NCBI GenBank assembly: GCA_001792895.1 | Contig: MARA01000026.1 | Coordinates: 186,001 to 250,000 of the forward strand | Length of the DNA: 64,000 nucleotides | Reading direction: 5' to 3' | Source of the DNA: Lentinus brumalis | Lineage: Eukaryota; Basidiomycota; Agaricomycetes; Polyporales; Polyporaceae | Shown: positions 1 to 10,482 of the stretch, piece by piece | How the letters are laid out: each line of letters starts with the position of its first letter | How positions within the stretch are numbered: position 1 is the first letter of the stretch | Made by a program: the position numbers and the translations under genes | The notes under the pieces: generated by a model | Told to the model about the DNA's origin: nothing | Databases searched by the model: none | The model's input: the letters and a program-made list of their open reading frames with translations, nothing else

Positions 1-310
1 ATCCCGATCGTTGCCTCCTGGGGGTCGCCATCCCGCTGGGCGTGTCCCCGCTCGCTGATCGTCCTGTTCCCGAGCGTGTGAGGACAGACGGCGTGCGCTG
101 GCTGGCGGCCGAGGGTGTTCGTGAGGGCGCGCCTGTACTGTTGAGGCTGGTTGCGCTCCCTGCCGGCTTGAAGGTCGTGGCGGAGCCCGAGACAGCATGG
201 TGGAAGTAGGGCGAGCGTGCGCTGGGCGTGAGCGGGGCGTCTTCAGGGACGTCGGTGAGGCCGCCGAGGCGTGGGGAGTCGAGCCCCGGGCGGGGGTCGG
301 TGGATGGCAT
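1..310 (-). pseudogene. Kelch-repeat protein, N-terminal piece (copy 3, cut by window edge)
   Basis: The frame is open from an ATG at 308-310 down to position 1. It encodes a low-complexity Ser/Pro/Thr-rich N-terminus (start MPSTDPRPGLDSPRLGGLTD), the same segment found at the start of the copies at 10,482 and 20,685. No kelch repeat is reached before the window ends. Upstream of its ATG (beyond 416) lies the left end of the tandem unit instead of the flank seen at copy 1, so its promoter region is different. Whether it is expressed is unknown. Start choice: first Met of the conserved open segment, with a possible upstream 5' intron acceptor. Confidence 0.5.
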
Positions 311-416
311 GGATGGACGACGGCAAGAAGCTGCAAGACGACGAGCTCGAAGCTCGACAGGCGTCTGAGGAACGCGTATCCAGTGCACGGACTTCCGCGC
401 CGATGCTCCGGTCGCC
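1..416. repeat. Right-hand tail of a preceding 10.2-kb tandem unit
   Basis: These bases match 10,174-10,588 and 20,377-20,792 nearly base for base, starting with the same ATCCCGATCGTTGCCTCCT stretch. They therefore form the end of a tandem unit whose beginning is left of the window. The copy contains the N-terminal coding part of the kelch gene on the minus strand. The array thus extends beyond the left edge, and its true copy number cannot be read here. Confidence 0.93.
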
Positions 417-2970
417 AGCTGTGCGCTCTCTGGCCGCGCTCTATGGCCGCGTCGACTCTCTCCAGCGACGCGCACTCGCTCCAACGCGTCCCCCGCCGCG
501 CCCTGTCCTCTCTCCCACGCCCTCGTTCTCTGCCCCGCCCACGTCGACGGCCGACCCGCGATTCCACCTGGTACGTGCCTGCAATGCGTCCGTCTGCGAA
601 CGCACGTCGCGGCACCGTCCCCTTCCCTATACACGGTGCTCACACGTCTGTTCCAGTCCGAGTCGTGCCTGCTCGCCCCCGCCGCGTCCGCCACCCAACG
701 ACGCGTCCCACCAACTCTCGGCCCCTCGCGTGGATCAAGAACGCTCGCAAGACACGTTCCGTGCACGTTTGCACGCGTCCCGCATTCCTGTACGCCCGCC
801 AAGACGCACCTCGTCCCGCGACCACCAACAATCCAGCCATCCCCACCGCCCATACAGTCGCTACCTTGACGCATTCCATAGCGGAAGATCATACGACTCG
901 GAGCGCGTACGTTTTGCTTGAACCTGCCACGAGTATGTCGAGATAACTTCGCTGTACTGCCGCGTTTATCCCATGTTCGCACACATCGCTCACCAGAACC
1001 GCCTGTTCCAGCTTGCAGCACGACATAGAGCATCCGGCACACGTCCTTTTTATTGCCTGCACACGGTCAACTCGCCGGAGCGCATAGACGCAACGTCCCC
1101 GACAACCTCTGTCCTCGGCCGACTCCGCCCATGCGAACCCCCGTATTCCGCCCAGTACCCGCCCTATCGCTGTCTAACTGTGTTATACAGAATACACTGA
1201 ACGTTTGCCGTTCAACAGGCACCCTCGCGCATCGATCCGGGCTTGCAAGTGCGATGTCATCACATTTCCGCCCTCCGGCGGCCCTCGTCGATCCTCCCAC
1301 CAGCTCATCGCCTCCGGACGGGCGGTGAGTACCCCAATCACGTCGTACTTGTCCTCAAGCCTGTGTGCGCTCGCTACTCGCGCCGCGCGGACGACGTTCA
1401 GGACCTCGTCGTCACCACACCCAGCCGCCGACGCGCCGAATCGGACCGCCATATCTTGCCCACTACCCGCCGTTTTCACGTCAAACTAGTGGCATCGGCC
1501 CACGCTGAATACTCCGCACTGAGCCAGCCATATCCCGTGGCGAACCGGGCAGGTCGAAAAATCGCTTGCAAGGGCGATTTCATTGCACATTCGCCGCCCG
1601 GTCGATCCCGCTGGCTCTGCCGCAAGCCCCTTGCCTCACGGCAGCCGCCTTGCATCCTACCAGTGTCGACCGGTCCTCAAGACCATGCTCGACTGTGCCT
1701 GGAGCCGCTTGGGTGAGTTCTTACATCTCGTCCTCGCCGCTGCCCGCGGTCTGCCCGCTCCGGCCGCATGTCTCCCGCGCGTGGCCAGATTCTGACGAGA
1801 CCGGACATCCCAGATAGCGCGTGCACGGCCGCATCGACTCTGCCCACTTTCGCGCAGATCTGGGGCGGCCCGTGCATGTCACGATCGCAAGTCGCGATTT
1901 CGCGGCACCCCGGACTTGCCGCCGCCCTCCCTGCCGATACACATCTCCGACAGCCTCGACACCGCCTCGGAAGACTTCGGAGCACCCCAGACGACCGCAC
2001 GGCAGGTTCCGCAGACCGACTTCCTCGCGGTTCACCAAGGATCAGCTCGAGAACTCAGACGCCACGACGACTCGGTTCACCGGCGAAGGTACGCCGGGAC
2101 TGCACCTCTCGCGCGTGCTCGGTCTCGAGAAGGCACAAGAATCAGACGGCGGAGCCTCGCACGGCGCGCGCCTCGGGCACGAAGACGACCCGCCGTATCT
2201 CGATGTGCACCCGGGCCCCCCTGCCGCGTCGAGTGCACCCAGGTCCCATGCCTACAGCATGCAGGAACGCCGGCCGCTTTGGCCCGCGTGCGCTGGACGG
2301 TTGCCGAGACCCGGGCGGACGTCGGACACAGAGGCACGGCGCGCACTGTAGAGAGAGCGTGTGCTCCGTGCCTCTGGGACAGAGCGTCGGGTGTGCGATG
2401 TGCTGGATCTTACTATACGGACGATTAGCTAGGGTTGACTTAGTACGACTGTATATCGTCGTGGGTAGCCTGTGCGGGTCTGACGTGTTGGTGGCTGTTG
2501 GGAGCGCGCCGAGTTGCAAGGAGGCGGGGCGCGTTGACAGCGCTGCCGGCCGAGGTCTGTACGCCGACCCCGGCGGCACGCTTCGGACTGTCGAGTAATA
2601 CTCGCCGTTAGTGAGAGCCTCTCCGGATACTGGTACAATGCACCGTCGGTTTCCTGCGGTGCGACAGACTCGCCTTGAGAAAAAGGTTGGTTGAGGGTGC
2701 CAGCTCGACGTGCGCGGGCAGCTCCCGCGTGTCTCGAGCGCCGTCGCGTGTCCGTCCTGGCCCTGACAGCACCCGTGAGCAGGTCGCTCTTCAGTTCATG
2801 CCAAATGACGCACCAGCTGCTGCGCCCGCTATATCGTGCTGAGCAGTGACGTTTGGCCTGACGTTGCGCGCTCGCCTGCTCATGGGTCAATGCTTGGCAG
2901 GTTGCAAAGTCGCACGAAACACGAACTTACCGCAGTGACGTGATGGCACCGTGCCTCTTGCTCAAGTCGT
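417..2970. other. GC-rich stretch of unit A without identifiable gene
   Basis: Long open frames exist on both strands but overlap each other and look composition-driven. Some plus-strand pieces have splice-like edges, for example GTGAGT after 1,326 and 1,711 and GTACGC near 2,089. A conserved acidic/histidine segment around 2,095-2,220 (SRVLGLEKAQESDGGASHG) is kept in both copies. No family was recognised. The equivalent region of unit B is 10,589-13,140. Confidence 0.4.
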
Positions 2971-2974
2971 AGTA

Positions 2975-4083
2975 CTAGACTCGCCGCCGCGGCTCATCGC
3001 CAGCTTCTAATAGGCTGCAAGATTGTGCGCCAACTTGAGTCACCATGGCTTCGATTAGACACTTTGCAAAGGGAACGTACCGTGCCAACGGCAATACACG
3101 CTCTCGTGGATTCGAGGGCTCGACTTGACGACTTGAGGGCACTGCAACAAGATAGATGTAAGTGAGAGTGCATGGAAGATACGAAGCACGAGAGCTCATA
3201 CCTGGGCGTGCCTGCGCATGGCAGAGATGGTCGAGCACACGAAGCGCGTTGCTTCGTCCGACCACCAGCTCGCCGTTGAGGAGCGTAACCTCAGTTTGAA
3301 GTCCTGCAAGAACGTCATTGATGCGTGAGCCTGAGTCAAAGGGCGATGAGGTTCAGGTCAAGATGCTCATGGTCCAAGACTTACCGTGGAGAATGATGGC
3401 TCGCAGAGCGAGCTTACAACGATCTACAATACAACAACATTAACAAGGGTTCGCGGAGACCGCGCTGCCACAAGTGACATATCCTTCGCCTCGTATGCAC
3501 ATAGGGTAGTCGTGGATGAGAGGAGGGGAGCGGCCAAGTCTGCAGAATGATCAGCGATGGGGCGATACTAGTTTAAGTGTATGTACGAACCTCGGGACGG
3601 CTAGAACGCGGCGCGCGCACGCGAGAGGTGATCTGTAAGCAAGCACCCCATCATCAGTCACGATCAGACGGACTCAAGTATAGTCATCAGAGATCATGAC
3701 CCCGAGTGGGTTGTCTCGACGTACCTCAGTGCAACAGTGATGTCCGTCGAGGACAGATACCAGATGCCCACAGTGGCTGAAACAAAAGCATGTCCAAGGC
3801 GGCGCGGTCCTAGAAGCCAAAGGATGATACCCACCTTTGAAAACTTGACGAGAGTACATAGGAGCGTGGTTTGCTCGCCGGGTATAAGTAGTAAGACGGC
3901 CATGGTGATGCCCGAGATGACCGTCAAGCAAATCCTACTAGAAGAGACAACGGTCAGTTCGAGCAAGACACCATCAATGCGCATAAACAGACGTACCGGT
4001 TGTAGTCATGCACATGCTGACCCGGTGACGAGATCCCGGTCTGTGCCTGGGGTGTGCCGGAATAGAGGTGCACGAAATGACAT
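2975..4083 (-). CDS. Possible multi-exon membrane protein (unit A copy)
   Basis: I do not recognise this gene. On the minus strand, an ATG at 4,081-4,083 opens a short exon. It is followed by a hydrophobic frame (about 3,740-3,960) that could form two membrane helices (ISGITMAVLLLIPG, GIILWLLGPRRLG, VSATVGIWYL). Splice-like sites bound this segment (GTACGT donor near 3,722) and further short exon candidates lie at 3,485-3,560, 3,210-3,330 and 3,090-3,140. The last could end at a stop near 2,975. Exon order is conserved in the other repeat copy. It could equally be a decayed gene. The exact exon chain is uncertain. Confidence 0.28.
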
Positions 4084-4417
4084 CGACGATGAAAGGAGCG
4101 GTATGGATGGGCATTGGGGACAAAGGAAAAGGACACGGATACGGATAAGATGGGTTAGGGTAGGAGCGGGTGACATACATAAAGCAGTCAGTAAGAGGAT
4201 AGAAGACTTGGGTGGAGCATCGAGGATGATGTGTACATTACGAGAACAGTAATGCAAATAGTTGAATAGTGTATGTCGTACGAGGTTGGCTGCGAGCTAC
4301 GATCATGAGGGAGAGAGGGAGGGGGGAAAGGGGGTGCAGAGCCGACGCGCGACGCGGGAGTCCTCGACTTCGGGCATGCGGGGTTCTTATACTCGAGAGC
4401 TGTGGTTCGCATTCCAA

Positions 4418-4476
4418 CGGTCACGTTCCGCCAACCTTATTGCGTTCAACAAAATAAGGTTGGAGGAACGTGACCG
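4418..4476. repeat. Imperfect 24-bp inverted repeat (hairpin), unit A
   Basis: Arms 4,418-4,441 and 4,453-4,476 are complementary at 23 of 24 positions (one G/A mismatch at 4,430/4,464). They enclose an 11-base loop (GCGTTCAACAA). It sits about 330 bp upstream of the membrane-protein candidate. No flanking target-site duplication is evident. Confidence 0.85.
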
Positions 4477-4479
4477 GAT

Positions 4480-7400
4480 GAACGGCCATCCGGGAGACCT
4501 GGGAGAGAGCAAGGGTCCTGGGGAGATGGGCAGACAGAATTCTGTTGAGCGACAGAAGAAGAATGCTAGTGCTCACTTGCCGTGACAGAGAATGTCCGTC
4601 TAGGCGCTAGAAGTATGATGGGAGTATTCTGGGCTCAGTTCGTGTGATAATCTCAGCGAACGGAATGGGGAGGAGGTCGGCTTGATACTAGCGAGCAAAT
4701 AGCATTGTTTTCAGCTTTCTGGGAGTTTGTTGATAGAACCAATGCGTGCAAACTGCCGGAGTTAGTACTCACAGCTAGCGCTTACGGTCGAAGTGTGTCA
4801 GAAGGGCCAGCATGGCATCAGTAGAGGGAGAACAGTCCCAGTGCTGCTCGGCTTGCACCCGAAGAGATGGCAGATATAACAGATGCTGCAATACAGGCTA
4901 TCAGTAGTCACGAAGCTCTCTAGGAGGAGAACTGTGCCAACTGTCTTGTAAAGTTATGCAAGGACTCACCGATGAGGTTCTGTACTTGATATGAGCACGA
5001 GTTGGTGACATTTGTTGGAGGAGCGAACATGTGAGCGCTTAGATTACCATTTTAGGCTGCACCGACGTTTCGGGAAACAACAGCTCGGTTTGCTGGTGTC
5101 TCTCCGCTTGCTCTCAGGACTCATCCTCTATTCTGTACACTAGCTGATGCCTCTCACATAATCACACCTGTTATTTTGCAGTGCAGCAACATGAATCTGC
5201 ACAGGAGATGCCCAGCCTGGGCCCTCAGGTATTCTCTAACAGTACTCAATGGCCGTTCAGCTCCTTGCTCAGCAATACCATCACTTTTGGCAAGCCATAA
5301 GAGACCTAGATAGGTGAACTACAAACTAAAAGTCTTAGTAACATTCTGTATATATACCTGCCTTTGGCCGATCTGTGCTCGGCTCCAGCTCGGCACCCGA
5401 CAACTCTGAGAAGCGAAGCATGACTGGTGCGAGTCAGAGAAGCTTCCCTGTAATTTGAGGGCGGTCGATTTGACAGCTTCATTGGAGATTCTGCCTGAAT
5501 CCGCAGCTGCCCGACTCCTCTCAACTGGGCCATGTTGCACTGCTCAATCTCTGTCCTTGTATTATATCTAGACAGCCATTCTATGTTGAAGTTCAGGTAC
5601 AACGGGCCTACTTACAGACTCAGGAATATAGCTCCAGATGTGGTGGGGACTGGACCTGGGTGCAGTGGTCCATCACGAAGACTCAAGGGTCGTCCCGCCT
5701 TCCTTCGGCTATGCACTTTGCCGACTCTTCTGATAGAGCTCCCCATGGCTACATTGCTCATGTTCGTAGTCCTCCGAGTGAATCCATTCCAGTGGTCAGA
5801 AGTGAGGCTTGCAACACTGAGACATGATCCACGACTTCGAGTCTGTATGTCCTGTATGACTGCTTGAATCTAGGAACTGGGGAATCAGAGAGTCAGACAG
5901 ACAGGCAGTCTTTGATTTCGGTGACATTGTGCTGCGTTTGGCGCTCCGTCGTGCGTGTGCTCAGAAGCTCGTCTAGTCCTGGTCGAGACCTCCGAAGTCC
6001 GCATCATTACTCATTGTCCCCTCGCGTATCTCCTCAGGTCTCCTCTTGTTCTCAGGGATAGTCAGGGATAGTAGAGGCGCGACAGCTAAGCTTACAACAA
6101 GCCAGGTACCGACACTCCGACTACCGTACACTGCCAGCACCTTCCTTCCTACCTCACGACCATCCCCACCCAGCCTGCCTCTATGGCGCATTGCACACAA
6201 CTTGTCCTCTCCCAACCAGCTAGCGTTGAGGAACATTCATATGGGCACGGTCACCAGTCCTTGACAGCCTGCCGAGGTACGTTTCTGGCTCTGGCTGCTG
6301 TCTTCTCCCATCCGAGTCGTGCAGATGTCAATCTGTGGTCCTCCTCAGAGTAGGGACTCGTATTCCAGATACAGAGGACCCCAGACGCGGTTTTTGTGTC
6401 TGGATCGACTATGCGGACGCGTCGACGCGTCCTGTCGAGAACGTGATATCATCCTGATCATCCTGGAACTTTGCAGAGCGTGAGGTGTCCGTGTGTCCTC
6501 GCTTCGCGTCGTCCTCGACTAGCACTCACCCTCTTGCTCACAGAATCATGGTTCCGGCAACCGTCAAAATGGCTTGAAGCTCGACCAAGCTTCCCCAAGC
6601 TTCAATCAGCTTCTTCTGCGTGCGGTGGCAAAACCGAAGACACCCCGGGGATGTCACGGGTCCTCGACACAGGTACACACCTCCAAGTCCTGTGTGCTGC
6701 TGTTTATCTTCTCTGAGCCCTGACGAGTACAGCTGTGAAAGTGATTATAGTAGTCTGCTTTCAGACAACTGACCGCCAGGCACCTACCGCCCGTCAAGGC
6801 CATATTGGCGGAAGCAGATCAGCGTGCCTGGAGTTCGACAAGGACTTCGGCTTCCGAAGCATTCAAACGTACCGCGATTACTGTAAGCGACGCCGAACTA
6901 ATAGTGCGCAGCGTAGTGAGTCCTGCACGAGAGTCAGCAGGGATCGACTCACCGTCACTCACGACATCTGACGAGTGCGGCGGCCCTGCACGGCATCCAA
7001 GACGTCCTCGAAGGCACTCAGCCAGCTCGTAGCGAATCGGCTCGAGTTGGCGGTCCTAGCGCAACCTGCAGGGATTGTAGCAGCGAAGTGCGCACTGACC
7101 TTCTCTTCCAGACGCGTCCACAGTCCACCGCAGACAGCAAGTCAAAGACGACGCGCGAGCAAGACAGCAAGAGCGCAGGTGATGGCGGCTCCCAAGTACG
7201 TATCATGTCTTCTGCAGCTGCCCGCCGCAATGGCCGCCGAGGACTGACCTGAGCATCATGTTGCAGAAGTCTGACGGCGTGTATTCTCCAGGCCGGGTGC
7301 GCGCGTATCGCGCATGCAGTTGGACGGCGAGAGGTACGTACCGGATTCCTGTGACAACCCTGCAACAAGTCATGACCTACCTTGCAGACAGAATGAGTGC

Positions 7401-8740
7401 GCCGCGGCGAGCTCGCCGGCGTCCTCTTCAGATGGGTCAGAGCCGACGGAGAGAGGGAGAGGCGAGGGTCCGGTACGAGCGGGACGGTGGTGGATGGGAG
7501 AGAAGATGCGAACATCACCGGCGCTCATAACGCGAGGTGGCGGGGCTTCTACTTTCCCCGCGGCACGCAAGCTCGTAAGTATCGTAAGTATGCAATTATG
7601 CCTTGTCTGGTGACGAGCTGCCAGTGCTTACGACGAGCTTGGGGCAGTGTCCAGAGCGGCGGCAGGCAGTCCGCTCGCCAGTACACGGCCGCGGCTCTCT
7701 CTCCTTCCGGTGTAGTTCGGTCAGTATACCGGACGACCGAGTGTACGTGGCAAACTGACCGATGTTCTGATGCAGACCGCTTCACTGGCATGTCCGGCCT
7801 CCGGGCACTCTGGTAGGGAAGCAGACCAGACGGTCTCGAGAATGCACTGGCACTCGGGTGAGCTTGGTCATTCCCGGGGTGAAAATTCACTCACGTTCGT
7901 TCCTCCGGCGGCCCTTCGAACCCGTACGAATTGCCGGCTCACTGTTCGAGCAGCGCCGATCCAGCGGCATTCTGGCGCGGCTCCGAGTCTTGGCGCAGCT
8001 TGCGCATAGCCTCGACGCGGGGCTGGCGGGGTTTGAGCTGGCAGAAGAAGCGAGTTCTCGGTGAGTTCCGATGTCGTGTCGTCCGGGATTGCACTGGCTA
8101 ACCACCGACGCCCGGCAGCTGCTGCGTGCACGGCTCCTGCTGCGGGAAGGCGGACGACCGAGGCTGCAGTGCATGACGCATGATCTCGGTGAGTTCATGC
8201 CCTTTCTTGCTCAGTCTGACGCTAACCTTCCCGAGACGTCCAGCGCGCAAGTGGCCGTTTCACGGAACCGCCGGCTCTGCTTGAGGGCGTGGCCGGAAGA
8301 GTGGATAGCGGACGAGGTGACGGGCGCACGACGGGGATTTTGGGCAGGCTGGGAGAGCGGGAGCAGGACAGTTCATAGCCACAGTGTACGCGCGAGTAGC
8401 CGTAGACGCAATGGGAGCGGTTTCCGGGACCTGCAGCGTGCGACCGTGCGAGACGAGAGCCCGATCGGGCGAGTGTGCAGCGCGACGAGGACATACGATA
8501 CGGTCAGACAAACGGGGGAGAAAAATATATTTCCTGGGGCGTGAGCACTCGGGTGCTCTCCTGTGCTGCTCCTGCCCGCCGCACGACCCCGGAGGAGACT
8601 TTCTGCCCGACCTACCACCCCTGTAGCTGCTACTGCTCCCCCTGCTCCGCCTGCTCCCCCTGCAGCTCCCTAACGAACGGTTTGTTTCTCTGGCAGGACG
8701 ACGCATCGCCCGCCGGCAGATCGCGGAGAAGCACACACGC
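4480..8740. other. Part of unit A with no recognised gene
   Basis: No protein family could be assigned in this 4.3-kb stretch. Around 6,800-8,370 the plus strand shows several open segments bordered by good splice signals (GTGAGT at about 8,061 and 8,187; CCGGCAG at about 8,118; GTCCAG at about 8,243). They encode a helical-looking piece (GSLFEQRRSSGILARLRVLA), but phases do not join cleanly. A CTG/CTCC microsatellite-like tract lies at 8,625-8,670. The unit B equivalent is 14,650-18,950. Confidence 0.35.
6415..6432. repeat. Perfect 18-bp palindrome, unit A
   Basis: GGACGCGTCGACGCGTCC is identical to its reverse complement. It is also present at 16,597-16,614 in unit B. It could be a protein-binding site or chance in GC-rich DNA. 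Confidence 0.8.
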
Positions 8741-8742
8741 AC

Positions 8743-10482
8743 CTTCGCCTCGGCTCGACCAGGTCCCATCGCAGCTTCTCGGCGGAGCCGCTGACGTCCA
8801 GCGTCCACACGTCGTTGAGCGCCGTGCTGCCGTTGCCGCCACCGAATATCCACAGCTTGTTCTTGTACAGAACCGACGTGTGTGCGCGTCGCGGGGGAGG
8901 AACCGAGTCCGCGGGGAATACAGGATGCGACCACTTGCGCGTAGCAGTGTCGAGGATGTAGAGGTCGTTGTAGTACGCGGGGCCTTCGCCACCGCCAAAG
9001 ACGATAATCTTGCGATCCACCAAGTCGCTGTATGCGCGCGACATGGTGGAGGGATGTCGCCTACGACGTCCGGGTGCGTCCATTGCATGGTCTCTGCAAC
9101 ATATCGTCAGCGTCGTAGTCGAGGGCATAGAAACGTATGCTGCAGGAAAGCGACAATTGGTGGGCGTGCGATGATAGCATGCAACATTTCACAACACAGA
9201 TGCGACGCAGGGATCACTGTCTCCAGGACACTCTCGGAGCAACTTCATGGTAAAGGCTGACAGAAGAGTATCATAATCCGGCAACCCGCACTAAGACCGC
9301 GGTCTATGCGACACAAGCTTCCCTGTACGCCGATATGCGTTCCAGTATCCGAGTCACGCTCGAGCGCAGGAGGTAATGTCCGCCAGTGTACAGAGAATCA
9401 GGGACGCACCCGTAGGGGACTCAGAGACTAGACGTATGAAGTATCTTTGGAAAAGACCACAGCAAGACCGCTCAGCCGCGTGATCTCGCAGAGCTAAGCA
9501 AGACCACGCCACTGAAGGGAAGTGCAGGTAGCGTCACCGTGCACAGTGCATGCGGCTCAACGTGCGGAGTGCGAGGATACCACCGCGCATGGGTACGCTT
9601 AAGGTCGCAACGCCTCAACGAGCATATGGACGCATATAGATGCCAAAGCGCATCTGCGAGGAACGATTTGCCCAACGCGCGCGGCAGAACACAGTCGCAG
9701 CTTCCGCTCTCGTGCATTGAGGCGGATGCAAGCGGTCCAAGGGCGACACAGTGGAAGTCCAGTCGGCCGGGGGACTCCCACTTCTTCGATCATTCTCGCA
9801 TTCCCAGATACTCATGAAAAGAGTCAATTCGCACACGACGCACCAGTATTGAAGCAGAAGACATCCCGCCAGCATCCGCGCTCGTCGCATCCGCCGAACA
9901 TCCACGCAATGTTGTCGATGAGAGTGACTGTATGCGCCCGCGTCCCATGCAGCGGCATTGCACCATAGACGGGGCCCCGACTCCAGTGCATGAGTGTCGC
10001 TGGCGCGAGCTCGACGTCCTTCGCGTGCGGCAGATGGGGCGTGTTCCGTATTCTGTGTGTCGGCGGCGTCGCTGCGCTCTTCGCGCCCTTGCCCTCGCGC
10101 CCCTCCCTCTCGCGCCCGGCCTGGCTCTTGTCGTCCTTGTCCCTGTTGTCCCGCTCCCTCACCGTCGCAGGGGATCCCGATCGTTGCCTCCTTGGAGTGG
10201 CCATCCCGCTGGGCGTGTCCCCGCTCGCGGATCGTCCTGTTCCCGAGCGTGTGAGGACAGACGGTGTGCGCTGGCTGGCGGCCGAGGGTGTTCGTGAGGC
10301 GCGCCTGTGCTGTTGAGGCTGGTTGCGCTCCCTGCGGGCTTGAAGGTCGTGGCGGAGCCCGAGACAGCATGGTGGAAGTAGGGCGAGCGTGCGCTGGGCG
10401 TGAGCGGGGCGTCTTCAGGGACGTCGGTGAGGCCGCCGAGGCGAGGGGAGTCGAGCCCCGGGCGGGGGTCGGTGGATGGCAT
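8743..10482 (-). pseudogene. Kelch-repeat protein gene, 5' portion (copy 2, frameshifted)
   Basis: Two exons are visible: 9,844-10,482 and 8,743-9,093. Exon 1 gives a Ser/Pro-rich, then charged (RERDNRDKDDKSQ) N-terminus and a first kelch blade (IAWMFGGCDERGCWRDVF). Exon 2 gives two more blades (KIIVFGGGEG, LWIFGGGNGS). Kelch proteins normally have five to seven blades forming a beta-propeller. The remaining blades are not found downstream. Relative to its sister copy, one G is missing near 10,299, one base near 9,025 and one near 8,750, each of which breaks the frame. It is either a decaying duplicate or a consensus-error case. Confidence 0.6.

Noticed and set aside
1768..2598. Long (276-codon) open frame on the plus strand of unit A
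   Set aside because: It overlaps equally long frames in other phases and on the other strand, has no recognisable domain, and is Arg/Pro/Ser-rich as expected for out-of-frame GC-rich DNA.
8260..9260. Plus-strand open frames opposite the kelch exons
   Set aside because: They are antisense shadows of the kelch exons (reverse of the FGGG-blade codons) without independent support.
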